DNA from: Ichthyophis bannanicus
Taxonomy: Eukaryota > Chordata > Amphibia > Gymnophiona > Ichthyophiidae
Assembly (NCBI GenBank): GCA_033557465.1
Contig: CM066035.1
Location: 922,646,522 to 922,710,521, forward strand
Length of the DNA: 64,000 nt
Reading direction: 5' to 3'
The notes under the pieces are model-generated. The model searched no databases and was not told where the DNA came from. It worked only from the letters and a program-made list of their open reading frames with translations. Positions 8,868-20,956 of the stretch are shown here, in pieces (position 1 is the first letter of the stretch; every line of letters starts with the position of its first letter). The position numbers and the translations under genes were made by a program.

Positions 8868-11453
8868 ACTTAGAACATAAGAGATGCCATACTTTGTCAG
8901 ACTTAGGTCCATCAAGCCTAGTATCCTCTTTCCAACAATGGCCAATTTAGGTCACAAGTACCTAGCAGTTTCCCCAGAAAACACAGGTTTCCACAATGCT
9001 TATATTGGGACAAGCATGGATTTCCCTGGTCTCCTTTAATATAATGTTTTATGGATTATTCTTCCAGGAACTTGTCCAAACCTTTTTAAAACCCATCTAC
9101 AGCAACAGCTTTTACTACATCCTCTGGTAACAATCCATAGTTTGATTGCGTGTTGAGTGAAAAAATATTTTCTCATATTAGTCTTATATGGGTTGCACTA
9201 TAGCTTCATTGCATGTCCCCTAGTCTTTCTACATTTTGATGGATTAACAATCAATCTGTGTTTACCTGTTCCACTCCATTCATTAATTTAAAGACCCCTA
9301 TCATATATCTCCTCAGCCATCTCTTTTCCAGGCTGAAGAGCCCTAACCTTTTTAGCCTCTCCTCATAGGGATATCCTTCCATCCCCTTTACCATTTTGGT
9401 GGCTCTTCTCTGTATCTTTTCTAATTCTGCTATATCATTCTTAAGATACGGTGACCAGAATTGCACACAGTATTCGAGTGCGGTTGCACCATGGAATGAT
9501 AGAGGCATTATATCTTTTATTTTGTTTTCCATTCCTTTCCTTATGATATCTAGCATTCTATTCTTGGCTGCCACTGTACACTGGGCAGAGGGTTTCAGTG
9601 TGTTATTTATTTATTTATTTTTATTTTATTTAACATTTTCTTCTATACCACGCTATTAAGATCAGTGCGGTGTACATTGAACAAAATATACAACAATGTA
9701 TGCAAGTAACATTGAGTTTACATAGAACATGGGAATATATAACATGGATTAACAGGGAAAACTATGTACAGTCAATATCATATATGTATATGTTTTTACT
9801 ATATAAATATGTTAGCTCAAGTGGAGATTATCTGCGTAATTTATGTAGGAGGCGCGAATTTATGTAGGTGTTAGCCACGATGACGCCTTGGGTGGTGGTT
9901 CCTAATGTGGAACCTTGTATCATGTAACTATAGTTTGGTTTGTTCTTTCCTAGGTGCATAACTTTGCACTTGTCCACATTAAATTTCATCTGCTATTTGA
10001 ACATTCGGTCTTCCAATTTATTAAGGTTCTCTTGCAATTTTTCACAATCCTCTTGGGTTTTAATAACTTTGAATAATTTTGTGTCTACAAATTTGATTTT
10101 CGCTTGTTATTCCCAGTTCCAGGTCGTTTACGAATATGTTAAAAAGCAGCGCACCCAGCACAGACCCCTGGGATACTCCACTATTCACCTTTCTCCATTG
10201 GTAAAATTGTCCATTTAGCTCTATTCTGCTTTCTATCTTTTAACCAGTTCCTGATCCAGAATAGTACACTGCCTCCTATCCCATAACTTTTTGATTTCGC
10301 CTGTAGCCTCTCATGAGGGACCTTGTCAAAGGCTTTCTGAAAATCCAGATACACTACATCAACTGACCCAACTTCGTCTACCTGTTTGTTTACACCTTTA
10401 AAAAAAATATAACAGATTAGTAAGACAAGACCTTCCTTGGCTAAAGCCATGTTGGCTTTCTCCCATTAAACCATGACTATTTACATGTTCAGTAATTTTG
10501 TTCTTTATAATGGTTTCTACCATTTTACCCGGTACTGATGTCGGGCTCGTCGGGCTCACCGGCCTATAGTTTCCCGGATCACCTCTGCAGCCCTTTTTAA
10601 AAACTGGAGTTAAATTGGCCATTTACCAAACTTCAGGTGCTACAGATTTTAATGATAGTTCATAGATTACTAGTAGTAGGTCTGCAATCTCATATTTCAG
10701 TTTTTTCAACACTCTGGTGTATATCATCCGGTCCAGGTGATTTGCTACTGTTTAGCTTATCAAATAGTTGTAATACATCTTCCCAGTTTATCAATATTTC
10801 TTTTAATTCTAATGTTGCATCAGTTTTAAATACCATTTCAGGCATGGGTAGCTTCCCCACATCATCTTCAGTAAAAACCGAAGCAAAGAATTCATTCAGT
10901 CTCTCTGCTATGGTCTTGTCTTCTTAGTCCCCCTTTTCCTTTCTATCATCCAATGATCCAGCTGACTCCCTTACAGGTGTTTTGCTACAAATGTACTTGA
11001 GGTTTTTATTATGCGTTTTTGCTTCCACAGCAAGCTGCTTTTTTTCAAATTGTCTTTACCTGCCTTATCAGTGCCTTTCATCTAACTTGCCAATGCTTAT
11101 TTTTCTAGTTTTTGTCATTTGGCTCCCTTTTCCATTTCCTGAAAAATGCTTTTTTTTGGCTACAACAGCCTCTCTGATCTCACCTTTAAAACCATGCTGG
11201 CAGTTTTTTGGACTTTCTTTCACTTTTCTTAAAGCATGGAATACAGCTGGTCTGGGCTTCCAAGATAGTATTTTTAAACACCACCCATGCTGCTCCTCTT
11301 ATTTTTATGAAATAAAACGTGATCATGCTATGATCAGTATTGCCAAGTGACCCCCAATATCTTGCACAAGATCTTGTGTTCCACTAAGGACTAGGTCCAA
11401 GATGGCTTCCCCTCTTATCTGTTCATGAACCAGTTGCTCCAAGAAGCAGTCTT
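8868..11453 (-). mobile_element. CR1 LINE, long decayed copy
   Basis: A minus-strand CR1 about 2.6 kb long. From 5' to 3': endonuclease C-terminus (10970-11440, with LVLSGTQDLVQ and GGHLAI), RT (10181-10622, with GNYRPVSPTS, GFSQGRSCLTNLL, YLDFQKAFDKVPHERL and IRNWLKDRKQN), RT C-terminus (9251-9574, with EYCVQFWSPYLKND and YEERLKRLGLFSLEK) and the CR1 3' UTR near 8871-8960. Stops and frameshifts are frequent, so it is inactive. Another repeat interrupts it at about 9603-9890. The endonuclease end abuts the left end of DIRS-B1. Confidence 0.85.
9603..9890 (-). mobile_element. LINE/SINE 3' tail inserted in CR1
   Basis: Begins with a ttta-repeat and contains ttcttctataccacgctatt and agtgcggtgtacattgaac. 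Read on the minus strand this matches the tail of the SINE at 24160-24242, so it is either a truncated SINE or its partner LINE 3' end. No target duplication was resolved. Confidence 0.55.
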
Positions 11454-11769
11454 TTCTCCGGGAACAAGCAGGAATTCAGTCCTCATGGTGCTGACAGAGC
11501 CCTTGTGGAAGCATCCCCCCTGCTTTCAAATAGTCTTTGGGAGATGCTTCCACGCATGCGTGCTCCCCTTCCCGCCCAAAGGTGCCATCTTGCTCAGTCT
11601 CCTTTTTTCCTCAGAGCCCTTCAGACGTTCATCTGGCTTGTCCCCGGAAAAAGTTGATTTTTCTCTCTGAGTTTTATACTCTCCTCCGGTATCGCACCAG
11701 TCCATCTGTCCAAGAAAGGTCAACGCGTCTTTGGTAGTAGACTGGCTAATCTACTGAAGAGGGCTTTGA

Positions 11770-12285
11770 ATTAGATTCGTTGGGGATGGGTGAAGAAAGC
11801 CCCCAGGTAAGTGATACATTAAATATTTTTATGGAAATGGATAACAAGGGTAACAGATGGAAAGCAGTGTGTATAAATGCCCGTAGCATGGGAAATAAGA
11901 TCCCTGATGTTGAAGCTTTGGTGGCAGTGGCTGACTTGAATTTAGTGGCAGTTACAGAAACATGGATGTAACTATACCTGGCTATACTTTATTCAGAAAG
12001 GACAGGGTAGGAAGAAGGGAAGGAGGAGTGGCACTATATGTAAAAACTAAAGCTTTGGAAGTACAGAGCTTAAAAGAGAGAGAGGAGGCATTGTGGGTTA
12101 AACTAGAAAGAGGGAAAGAGAAATCTATTTGCATTGGTGTGATATACAGACCTCCCTCACAAGAGGAAGAGGTGGACAGAGTTAATTGAAGACATACGCA
12201 GCATTGCTATGAAAGGGAAAGTGCTACTGATAGGAGATTTCAATATGCCAGATGTTGATTGGCACATTCCTGCTGCAGTATCATC
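11770..12285 (+). pseudogene. CR1 endonuclease N-terminal fragment
   Basis: Plus-strand CR1 endonuclease with CINARSMGNK, AVTETWM, REGGVALYVK, IGVIYRPPS and LIGDFNMPDVDWH. The frame shifts at about 11965 and 12190. It ends at 12285 directly against a DIRS-A terminal repeat and has no RT part. Confidence 0.8.
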
Positions 12286-12287
12286 TA

Positions 12288-12399
12288 GACGCTGGGGAGC
12301 TTTCCCGCGCAGGCTCCGTCGGTACCGACGATACCCATATGTGAAGACTTATTCCTGCTGTTCCCAGAGATCACCTGTTACAGGTAAGTAACTGTGCTT
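12288..12399 (+). repeat. Orphan DIRS-A right terminus
   Basis: About 112 bases matching the last part of the DIRS-A right end, including the palindrome cgtcggtaccgacg (12317-12330) and the tail ggtaagtaactgtgctt. No DIRS-A body lies upstream; the neighbour is a CR1 fragment. Confidence 0.85.
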
Positions 12400-13990
12400 T
12401 CCCCGGTGTCCCCGAAGGCCAGGGCCTCGTCTGAAGCCTCAAACCTCGGGTGGACCCCAAACCCCACCATGGCTATTCAGAAAGGGGGTCCCCCTCAAGG
12501 GAACCCAGGAAGATGAAAAAACCCTCGAAGGTGGCGATGCTTGTCCCAGGGATCGGAGAAGGAACTGCCTGCAGAGGTCCCCCGGAAGGACTCGACCTTG
12601 TACCGTCCTTGGTCTCGAGACACGATCCTCGTAGAGGATTACCCTTTGGGGGAGCCGGCTTCGGGCCCAAATTCCTCGGTACCTGCGCCAAAGCCTTCAG
12701 AGCTTTCTGGCCTGGAGTCCAGAATGGCGGCCCTGGAGCACAGTTCGTCTGCTTTCATGGACCAGCAGCAGGCGCTGTTATCCGGTACAGCGGGCCCATC
12801 TGCTCTGACCAGCGGGCCCTCGACATTGAAGACGTCCCTGGAGGCTGAGCCAATCCGCAAGCTCCTTCGGCCTTGAATCTATCCTCAACTGAGGTCTCTG
12901 TCCTATTCCCGCTAGACAGGACCACGATCTTCCCTGGCAAGTGTGCTTGGCACAGGCCGAGGAGCATCAGGAGACCACAGGCCGAGGTCAGCCCTGAGGC
13001 CGCAGAGAACACCTACTACGAGTCCTTTACGGACTACTCCAAATGGGAGATGAAGGACAAGGAATCCCCCCGATACCTGTCGCCACCGTGATGTTCCCTC
13101 AGACTATCCCGTCTCGGAGCCTCAGCGCATTCCCCGCTAGAGGATATGGGCTTCCTTGATTTTGTCAAGGATATGTCTAAGGCCCTGGTGTTCCCTACGG
13201 AGTCTGAGGAGGACCTTCGGTGGATGAGTTGGAAATCCTCCACTACGATGCTCCCCCCGAGGGAATCTCTCACAATGCCCATCCCTCCCATCCTGGAACG
13301 GCTGATGTTCCGTATGTGGGAGACACCAGCATCAGTGCTGGTGGTGAGCAAGCAGCTTGGCTCAACTCGATGTATCAAGTCCTCCTGGGCTTCCAGAAAT
13401 CACAGCTGGCACATAACTCCATGGTTGTGAAGTCTGCTGTGCATTGACTGAAAAGCCAGAAGAGACACGCCTCAGTGCCCCCCAGTAGGGAGGCCCGCAC
13501 CTTGGATGCCCTCGGCAGAAAGTGTTACCAGGGGTCGATGCTCATCGGCCGCATCCAGGCCTACCAGCTGTAAATTTGCATGTACCTGAGAGATCTGGCA
13601 AAGATACTCGCCGGGTTCTCAGCTGGTCTCTCCGAGGAACCCCGCAGCAGTTCAGGAACCTGGACAAGGCCATCCGTGAGTGCTTCAAGTTTATGTCTCA
13701 GGAAGCCTATGACGGGTTTGAGTCGGTGGCTCAGGTAGCGGCTGCGGGCATCGGTGCATGATGCCAAGCTTGGCTACAGTCGTCAGACCTCGAGCAGTGG
13801 GTTCAGGACAAATTGTTCGATGTCCTATGCCAAGGGGAGAACTTCTTTGGCAAGCCGATGACCGACAAGGCTTCTGAGCTGGAAGCAGAGTTAATGGCTA
13901 GGACCAGGCCCTCTAAAAAGACCGCTCCCCTTCACTGACAGAAGGGCTCAGGTAAAATGTCCTCCTACCTGAGGAAAGGGGCTGCTTACA
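12400..13990 (+). pseudogene. DIRS gag, DIRS-B1 (broken)
   Basis: Gag of the B family in shifting frames. Recognisable blocks are LESRMAALEHSSSAF (matched at 34.45 kb and 55.6 kb), FLDFVKDMSKAL, PPILERLMFRMWE, GFQKSQLAHNSMVVKSAVH and SQEAYDGFESVAQVAA. The order matches gag of DIRS-B2 and B3. The N-terminal Cys motif is missing because the inserted CR1 and DIRS-A pieces replace that part. The region 13950-14130 links gag to RT and is Pro/Gln-rich. Confidence 0.7.
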
Positions 13991-14139
13991 GAAACTGCTC
14001 ACTTTTTCAGCCCTCCCCGACTCCCCAACAAGGTCAGCAGGCCAAGGAACATGGGCATGGCCCTCGTAAGCAGAAGGCTCGAAAATCCCAGGCACCGGCC
14101 CCAGCTCAGCCAGGGAGTAGTTTTTGCTTCCTCTCTGCC

Positions 14140-14552
14140 CTTAGGTGGTCAGCAGCCCACAGGGGGACATCTGATCCACTATGCCCTGAGATGGCTGACC
14201 ACCACAGACTCCTGGACACTTCAGGTGGTCAGGGAGGGTTACCTCCTTCACGTAACTCACACCTCCCCTTATTTTCCGCAGGTTTCCCTTCCACCGGGAC
14301 CACCTACTGAAGGAATTGCAGGTCTTCTCGAGGACAAAGCTGTGGAACCGGTTCCCCACCATCTCAATGGCAAGGGGTTCTACTCCAGGTACTTCCCCGT
14401 GCCATAAAACAGGGGGCTTAAGGCCCATCCTTGATCTGTGCAACCTCTTGGAACGTTGCTGCCCTGCCTCCAGCAGGGATATTGGCTATGCTCCTTAGAG
14501 CTGAAGGATGCCTATACCCACATCCTTCACCCAAACCACAGGCAGTACCTGA
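14140..14552 (+). pseudogene. DIRS RT N-terminal fragment, DIRS-B1
   Basis: Start of a DIRS reverse transcriptase: WTLQVVREGYLLH, LLEDKAVEPVPHHL, GKGFYSRYFPVP, GLRPILDLCNL and LELKDAYTHI in sequential frames. The catalytic YxDD part is absent because the element is cut off at 14552. Confidence 0.7.
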
Positions 14553-14655
14553 AACGTAATTACTTTAAGCATAACACTCATCCTGAGGGAGTGGATACAT
14601 GGGGAGAGATCTTCAAAAGCTGGAAGAATGGTCTAATGCTTGGCAGTGAAGATTT
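14553..14655 (+). pseudogene. CR1 RT fragment, left half of a split copy
   Basis: Encodes the CR1-type stretch resembling W-RDLQKLEEWSNAWQ and stops at tggcagtgaagattt (14641-14655). The missing continuation starts at 21986 with the near-identical tggcagttaagattt, so the two halves are one CR1 separated by a later insertion. Confidence 0.7.
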
Positions 14656-14686
14656 TTTTTTTTTTTTGGAGGACAAAACTTTGATT

Positions 14687-14740
14687 GGTCAGCCCAACAC
14701 GTGTTTCGACCACTTAGGCCTTCATCAGGGGACTATGACC
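14687..14740 (-). ncRNA. Hammerhead ribozyme-like motif of a PLE
   Basis: On the minus strand the order is ggtca, tagt, ccc, ctgatga, aggcc-loop-ggtc, gaaa, cacgtg, tt, gggctgacc. CUGAUGA and GAAA are the conserved hammerhead core. CACGUG can form the minimal stem III, and GUU fits the NUH cleavage triplet. CCC/GGG and GGUCA/UGACC form stem I around an internal loop. GGCC/GGUC form stem II, with one extra A next to it that departs from the consensus. Hammerheads are known in Penelope-like element terminal repeats. Activity is not shown. Confidence 0.6.
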
Positions 14741-14789
14741 ACTACAACATAAAAACATAAAAGGATTAATTGTAATCATAAATAAACAG

Positions 14790-14990
14790 GCAATGTAGTT
14801 ATTTGTCTGTGCAAGCTGCTGTACATAGGCAAAACCAGTAGGAGTGTTAAAACGCAGATCATAGAACAACGCAGTTGTATTAAGAATCATACTCCACAAA
14901 AACCCTTAGTTGATCATTGGATTGCTGCACAACACAAAGTTAGAGATTTAAGACGCTTTTGAGGTTGGAACAGAAACTTATTTTTCAGAT
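14790..14990 (+). pseudogene. Penelope-like GIY-YIG endonuclease tail
   Basis: Plus-strand translation from about 14800 gives CKLLYIGKTSRSVKTQI, IIEQRSCIKN and VDHWIAAQHKVRDLR, the GIY-YIG nuclease C-terminus of Penelope-like elements. It is broken by a stop near 14960. Only this tail of the element is present. It is antisense to the L1 that carries it. Confidence 0.8.
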
Positions 14991-15557
14991 GAATACTATG
15001 CACTCTTCTGGTCTTAACCAAGAATTGGATTTTTCTGTTTTTCTGTGAGTGCTCCCCCTTTTTCTGCCTTGCTAATAATCTATTTACTATTTGCTTTTGG
15101 TTAAGATTAAGAATTGTCTCTTGGCATACCCTCTCTCTGGCTATGCACTATTGACTCTTGGTTAAGATTTGGAACCTTTTATACCGCTATGGTTATTCTT
15201 TCTTTTTACTCAGAGTGAGTTTTCTCCCCCTCTTCACATTTCTATCAATAGTTTATACAACTTTCTGATAAGCACTATCAATTACTGTGTAGTATTATCA
15301 CAGATTACATTGTTTTTTGCTTATAAGTACATAAAAATACATGTTCCCAATCATGATATTCAAATTGGTCTTACATCCTTCCGTTTAAAGTTCCGTTACA
15401 GAAACTGCCTCCTTTTGATTTTGGTGCCATTTTCAGAGGTAAATATGATGCTGGATGTTGTTCCTTTTTTTTTTTTTTTTGCTCTCTTGTTGTTTGACTT
15501 TTCTTGAGACTTCATTTGCTATAGATTGTATTAACCTTGGTCTATTTGTCCCATTTG
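14991..15557 (+). other. Penelope-like 3' untranslated region
   Basis: AT-rich sequence after the GIY-YIG tail with a loosely repeated phrase, cttttggttaagattaagaa near 15095 and cttggttaagatttggaac near 15157. No open frame is recognised. It ends at the LINE poly(A) boundary. Confidence 0.5.
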
Positions 15558-15825
15558 ACTTTTTTTTTATAAACTTTATTTATCAACACCATGTAACAAG
15601 AATAGGCAATACAACAAGCAACCTCCCGGAGGGGGGCAACTCTTATTCCCCACCAGGAGAACAGAAACAAAACATGTGCATTGTACAGTTTTCCAGTATA
15701 TAAATCCCTAACCACTCCCCCCCCCCCGCACCCCACCCCAACCACCCCCTTTGTTAGTCGCATCCACACCCCGAGAACCCGGGGCATCGCTTCCCATCGT
15801 TAGCACCTCAATCCATCCCAATCAT

Positions 15826-18800
15826 TTAGGAGCCCAGTTGTAACACTTCATTCCTACTACGGGAGCTCAGGCTCTGAAGATAGGGGTCCCATAGCATCTG
15901 AAAATGTGGCCAGCGTTTGACATTACCCCGGGCATATCTAGCTTCCATAAGCATCATCTGGTGGAAGGCATTTCGCCACTCCCAAAACGAGGGCGCATTC
16001 CGTTCCCGCCATTTGTGCAATATGGGGCCCTTACCCACCAGACAAGCCCTGCGCACCAACAGTCTCTCCCACTTACCCTTGGGCTGTGTGAGGCGCAGGT
16101 GATCAAGGAGAACCAAGGAGCTATCCCAACATATCTGCTGTCCCAATATTCGTTCCATAAATGAACCTATTCTTGCCCAGTATGGCCGGATATATCTGCA
16201 CCCCCACCACATGTGCACCAGGTGTGCCAGGGGCTCCGAACACCTCGGGCAACAGCCGTCCGAAGCGAGATGGGAGCGGAGAGCCCGTCGAGGAGAGAAA
16301 TGCACCCTGGTAAGAGATTTGTACTGCACCTCTCTCCAGCGGGCTCCCACCACCAGCTCTCTTACCCGCTGCAGGGCCTTCAAAAGTATACCCGGACCAA
16401 TCTCCCTTCCCAGCTCCGACCCCCACCCCAACTCCACGGAACGATAATCCGGAGACGGTCGATGTGGAGCCAAGCGCGCCTTCAACAACCGAATGGACAG
16501 TTGGGATCCCCCACCCAAATCAAAGAATTCTAAAATCTGCGCAGTTCGCTCTGCCTGCAGCTCTACTGCCGGCAAGGAGGCAATGTAGTGCGATATCTGC
16601 ATATAGGCGAATTGATGCCCAGCCCCGAGAGCGTAGTTGGTACAGAGAGACCGAAACTTCTTGCAGCACCCTGAGGGTTCGACCACATGGCCTAAACTAT
16701 GGAGACCTTTCTCCGCCCACACACAAAACAGCGCATTTTCGGTTCCCGGAGTAAACAATACATTACCCTGAATCGGCAGCCAACTAGAAACTCTCCAATT
16801 CGTATTCCAGTAGGTATTTAGCTGTCGCCAAGTTCGACAAACCGGGACAAGAAGCACACTCCCAGCTAAGTGAGCAGGAAAGAGACGGTAGTCTAAGTGT
16901 AAGAGGGCGAGAACAGATGCTGGGGCAGCGAAGGCTTCCTCTAACCCCCGGGGAGTAAAGACCTCTGTACCGCCCAACCAGTCTCCCAAGTGCCGAGCCT
17001 GACAGGCCAAAGCATAAGCCCCTAAATCAGGGAGTCCCAACCCCCCACACCTCCAATTCCCCACCAACCGGGTGTACCGAATACGGGCGGGCGCCCCCCC
17101 CCCCCCCCCGAAATCCGCCAATAATTCCCTCCAACCGCTTCAAGTCTTTTCACAGAAGCCAGACGGGCAGCGTCTATAGCCAGTATAATATCCTCGGTAA
17201 AACTACCAATTTGACCGCAGCAATTCTCCCAGACCAAAGACAAGGGAAGAAGTCGCCAAGCCTGTAACTGAGCTTGGAGGCTCTGAATAATTCTAGAAAG
17301 ATTACTCTCATAGAGTTGTGAGGGCTGACCAGTCAATAAAATACCGAGATATTTAAAATGATTAGCCGCCCATTTAAGGGGGAAGGGCGCGCACCAGCTA
17401 CCCCTCACAGTGCCCGAGATATCTAATGCCTCAGACTTATCCATATTGATATTTAAACCGGCAAATTGACCGAAAATCTCAAACTCTCGCATTAAGCTGG
17501 GGAGCGAGTCATGGGGCCGAAGTAAATGCACAAGGAGGTCGTCGGCAAAAGCCGATAGTTTAAAGCCGGTCGTGCGGATACGCACCCCCCGTATCTCCCG
17601 TGAGGCCTCCACCCGTCTAATGAACGGGTCCAAGGAGAGAACAAAAAGCAACGGAGAAAGAGGGCAGCCCTGCCTAGTCCCCCTGTGTAAAGAAAATGTA
17701 TCGGAAAGCACTCCATTACAGCAAATCGCCGCGACCGGGTCATGATAAAGACTTCTAACCATGGCACAAAAAGAGCTCCCAATCCCATAGCGGGGCAGCA
17801 AGTCCCATAAATAGTACCAATCAACTCTGTCAAAAGCTTTCTCTGCGTCAAAGCTAATTAACAGAGACGAGAGACTCCGATTGTGGACCCATTCTAAGGA
17901 AGCTAGAATCTTCCGCAGATTGCGGACCGCATACCTCCCTTTCACAAAGCCCACTTGGGAGTCGTGAACCAAATGCCCCAACACAGTCGCCAATCGATCG
18001 GCAAGAATTTTAGCTAAGATTTTAAGGTCAAAGTTAAGGAGAGAAATAGGCCGGTAGGAGGCAGCACACAGCGGGTCTTTTCCTGGCTTCGGGAGCAAGA
18101 TCATATGAGCCAATTTACTGCCTCATCGAACGTGCCCTGCTCAGATCTCCTAGTATGGACCGCCACCAACAGCGGGGATACTAAACCAGCCAAGATCTTG
18201 TAAAACTCGGCCCCCAACCCATCTGCCCCCGGGGATTTATACCAACTCGCCTTGGCAATAACATTCTGCACCTCTTGAACAGAAATCGGTTGATCCATGT
18301 GCAGCCGCTGCTGGTCTGATAACTGGGGTAAGTCCAGCCCTGCCAGGTAATCAGACATTTGCACATGCGAGCCGGGTGCCGCGGTATAGAGTTTCTGAAA
18401 AAACGAGCGAAAAACACGCGCTATCTCCGGATTTTCCCTACAAAGGACCCCTTTATCGTCCTTCAGCGCATGCACCAGCGTGGAACACCGAGAACCGCGC
18501 AGACACCAGGCCAATAACTTCCCTGGTTTATCTCCATAGCAGTAGAGCTGAAATCTGTAGTACATAACCAACTTTTTGGCCCGCTGGTGTAGGAGATCAT
18601 TCAACGTCATCTGTAACTCCCATAGCTGCTTCTTTGAAGCCACAGTCGGATTACTCGCCCACTTCCGCCGCTGTAATGTGACTAAGCGTTCCAGGCGGAT
18701 AATACGCTCCGCCATGAGTCGACGTTTGCGTGCCATAAAGCCAATAATATCTCCGCGCAGAACCACTTTCGCTGTCTCCCAGACCAGCTCAGGATCCGCA

Positions 18801-19640
18801 GAGTGCCCACTGTGATCCGCTTCGAATTCACGCCAGCGCCTTTGTAGGAACTGACGAAACTGAGAGTCTCTATAGAGATCCAAAGGAAACCGCCACAATC
18901 TCGTCACAGGACGAATCGCGCCCCACCGCAGCTGAAGCCAGACAAAGGCGTGGTCGGAAATTTCCGCAGGTCCGATCTGCGCCTCCTCTACCAAAACAAA
19001 CAGGCACTGCGAGGTCAGCAAATAATCTATACGTGCGCTAGAACTATGTGCGCGAGACTGGTGAGTGTAGTCTCTTTCAGCGGGATGTAGCAGTCGCCAA
19101 GGGTCCACCAACCCCAACCTGGTCCGCAAACCATTTAAAGCTCGGGCCCCCTGAGAACGCTCCCGGGTCCCCCCACCCCGAGATGTGTCCATCGCCACAT
19201 ACATCACTCCATTTAAATCCCCCCCCCCCCCCCAAGATCAGTGGGAGCTCCGGGAGCTGCTCTACTTGGGAGGCCAGTCGAGCATATAGTTCTCGGTCTA
19301 GCACATTGGGACTATAAACATTACCAAGGATAATAGGTTTCCCCTCTAGCATGCCCTGTAGCAGAAGGAACCGCCCTGTCGAATCCGCTATTTCTTTGGT
19401 AACCTCAAAGCGGATCCGCTTGTGCAGTAGTATGGCCACCCCCCCTTTTTTATTCTGGGCCAGCACCTCCCAAACCTGTCCCACCCAAGATCTACGCAAT
19501 TTAGCATGCTCCGCTGCTGTCTGGTGGGTTTCTTGAAGGAAAACCATGTCAGCTTTTTGCCTCGCTAAGGTTTGCAATATTTTTGCTCTTTTAAACGGGC
19601 TCCCCAGGCCACAAACATTCCATGAAAGGATCTTCAATCT
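15826..19640 (-). pseudogene. L1/Tx1-like ORF2 (endonuclease-RT), frameshifted
   Basis: ORF2 starts near 19637 with MKILSWNVCGLGSPFKR. Endonuclease motifs LQETH, IILGNVYSPN and SDHAFVWL follow. RT motifs are SYRPISLLNFDLKILAK, SFDAEKAFDRVDW, GTRQGCPLSPLLF and SAFADDLLVHLL (catalytic ADD). A C-terminal Cys-His motif, CPRCSEPLAHLVHMWWGC, lies near 16.2 kb, as in other L1/Tx1 ORF2 proteins. The protein makes the target nick and copies LINE RNA there. Frames break at two C-runs (19219-19233 and 17094-17109) and once near 18110. Otherwise the coding sequence is nearly intact, so this is a young copy. Assignment to Tx1 versus plain L1 is uncertain. Confidence 0.85.
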
Positions 19641-20956
19641 GGGTTGATATCACTCCAATATCTTAGAAAAGTACCCAACCATATTCTGGGAAGAACCCCC
19701 CCAGCCTGGAGCTCCCCCCTGCCATCCCTTAATGGTTCCCCCAATGCCCAGGTCCTCTTGGTGGGATGCGACCATATCCCCCCCTCCCCCCCTCCCCTCA
19801 TCACCCCTTCCCCTCATCACCCCTTCCACCTGCTTCTCCATCCACTACCTCTATTGGGTAGCGAGCAACTGTAATGCGTGCGGTCTCCTCCCCCCTCTTA
19901 GAATGTCCTAGGCATCCTCCACCTCCTGTAGTCGACCTGCCCAATAAGAGGTTCCCGCCCTAATCAAGTCCCCCACCCCCCTTGAGAATTATGCAGTAGT
20001 GAATAACAAAACATGACTGTATGTAATACAATAATAGGACCTCTAAACAAGAATGGTACCCACTGTATCCTTGCATTTCCACTCTGCTGTACCTCGACTA
20101 TGAGAACCAATGAGGAGTGTCAAAGCCGAGGCACAAAAACCGGCAATCTCGGGGACTAGACCTTTAGCTTCCCCTCCATAAAACAAAGAAAGCCAAACCC
20201 TTCGAAACACTGTATAGGGGAAGAGGGAGCCAGGTTACCAGTAGTCTCCGCCTCAGCTCCTTAAAAGCAGCTCACCTAAGATAGTTGCACCCCCTGATGT
20301 TGGAAGGAATGCAAGGCTACACAGTAACCACTAAGTGTAAAAGCTTAGCAATATTGATACACAATTACTTCACAGTACAACATACAGTAGTCAAAAACAC
20401 TTTTAAGCTGCCTAAAAAAACTGTAGGCAACAATATATAGGGAGCTATCCAACCCCAACAGAGTTACTTCTCCCCTGGACCCGAACAAGTGAAACCACAA
20501 ATGGGCCCCAAAGAGGCCCGAAGTTATAACCCCCCCCCCCCCCCCGGACACATCCAATCCCCGCAGTTAGAGAAGAAAGAAAAGAAAACCCAGCGCACTC
20601 AATCAGGTAGTACCCCCATCTTCCCACATTCGATCCCCACACCCAACTACAAACGAACCACAATCTCACACATTCAACCATCTCCCCCACCCTTAATTCA
20701 GCCCTAGTTTTATATGCCCAAGTCCCATGAGGGTCGGCAGAGACCCGGGGGCCATCTCCAGCGAGCCCGAAGCTCGCCCTACCCACTACCCCACCCCCAG
20801 TACCCCTCCGCTGGGCTCAGCAAGATGGGTCGCCCCCCTCCCACCGCAGGACAGCTCCCCAAGCAGAACTTCCCCTAATAAGAGAGTGAAAACTTAGGCC
20901 TCGTCCAATTAGGCCCCTCTGAGTCCGTGTTGAAGAGTAGCAGTCCTGAATAAGGT
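19641..20956 (-). other. Inter-ORF region of the L1-like LINE
   Basis: About 1.3 kb between ORF1 and ORF2, unusually long for an L1. C-rich on the plus strand, with a 16-base C-run at 20530-20545. No convincing open frame on either strand. Confidence 0.6.

Larger units (their letters stand above)
11454..14552 (+). mobile_element. DIRS-B1, 3'-truncated DIRS element
   Basis: The left end tctccgggaacaagcagga starts at 11454. It is followed by leader (to 11740), a CR1 fragment (11770-12285), a foreign DIRS-A right terminus (12288-12399), gag (12400-13990) and the beginning of RT (14140-14552). It stops where a CR1 fragment begins at about 14553, and no recombinase or right end follows. The B family differs from A in its terminal sequence (ccgggaacaagcag) and GC-richer gag. 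Confidence 0.75.
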
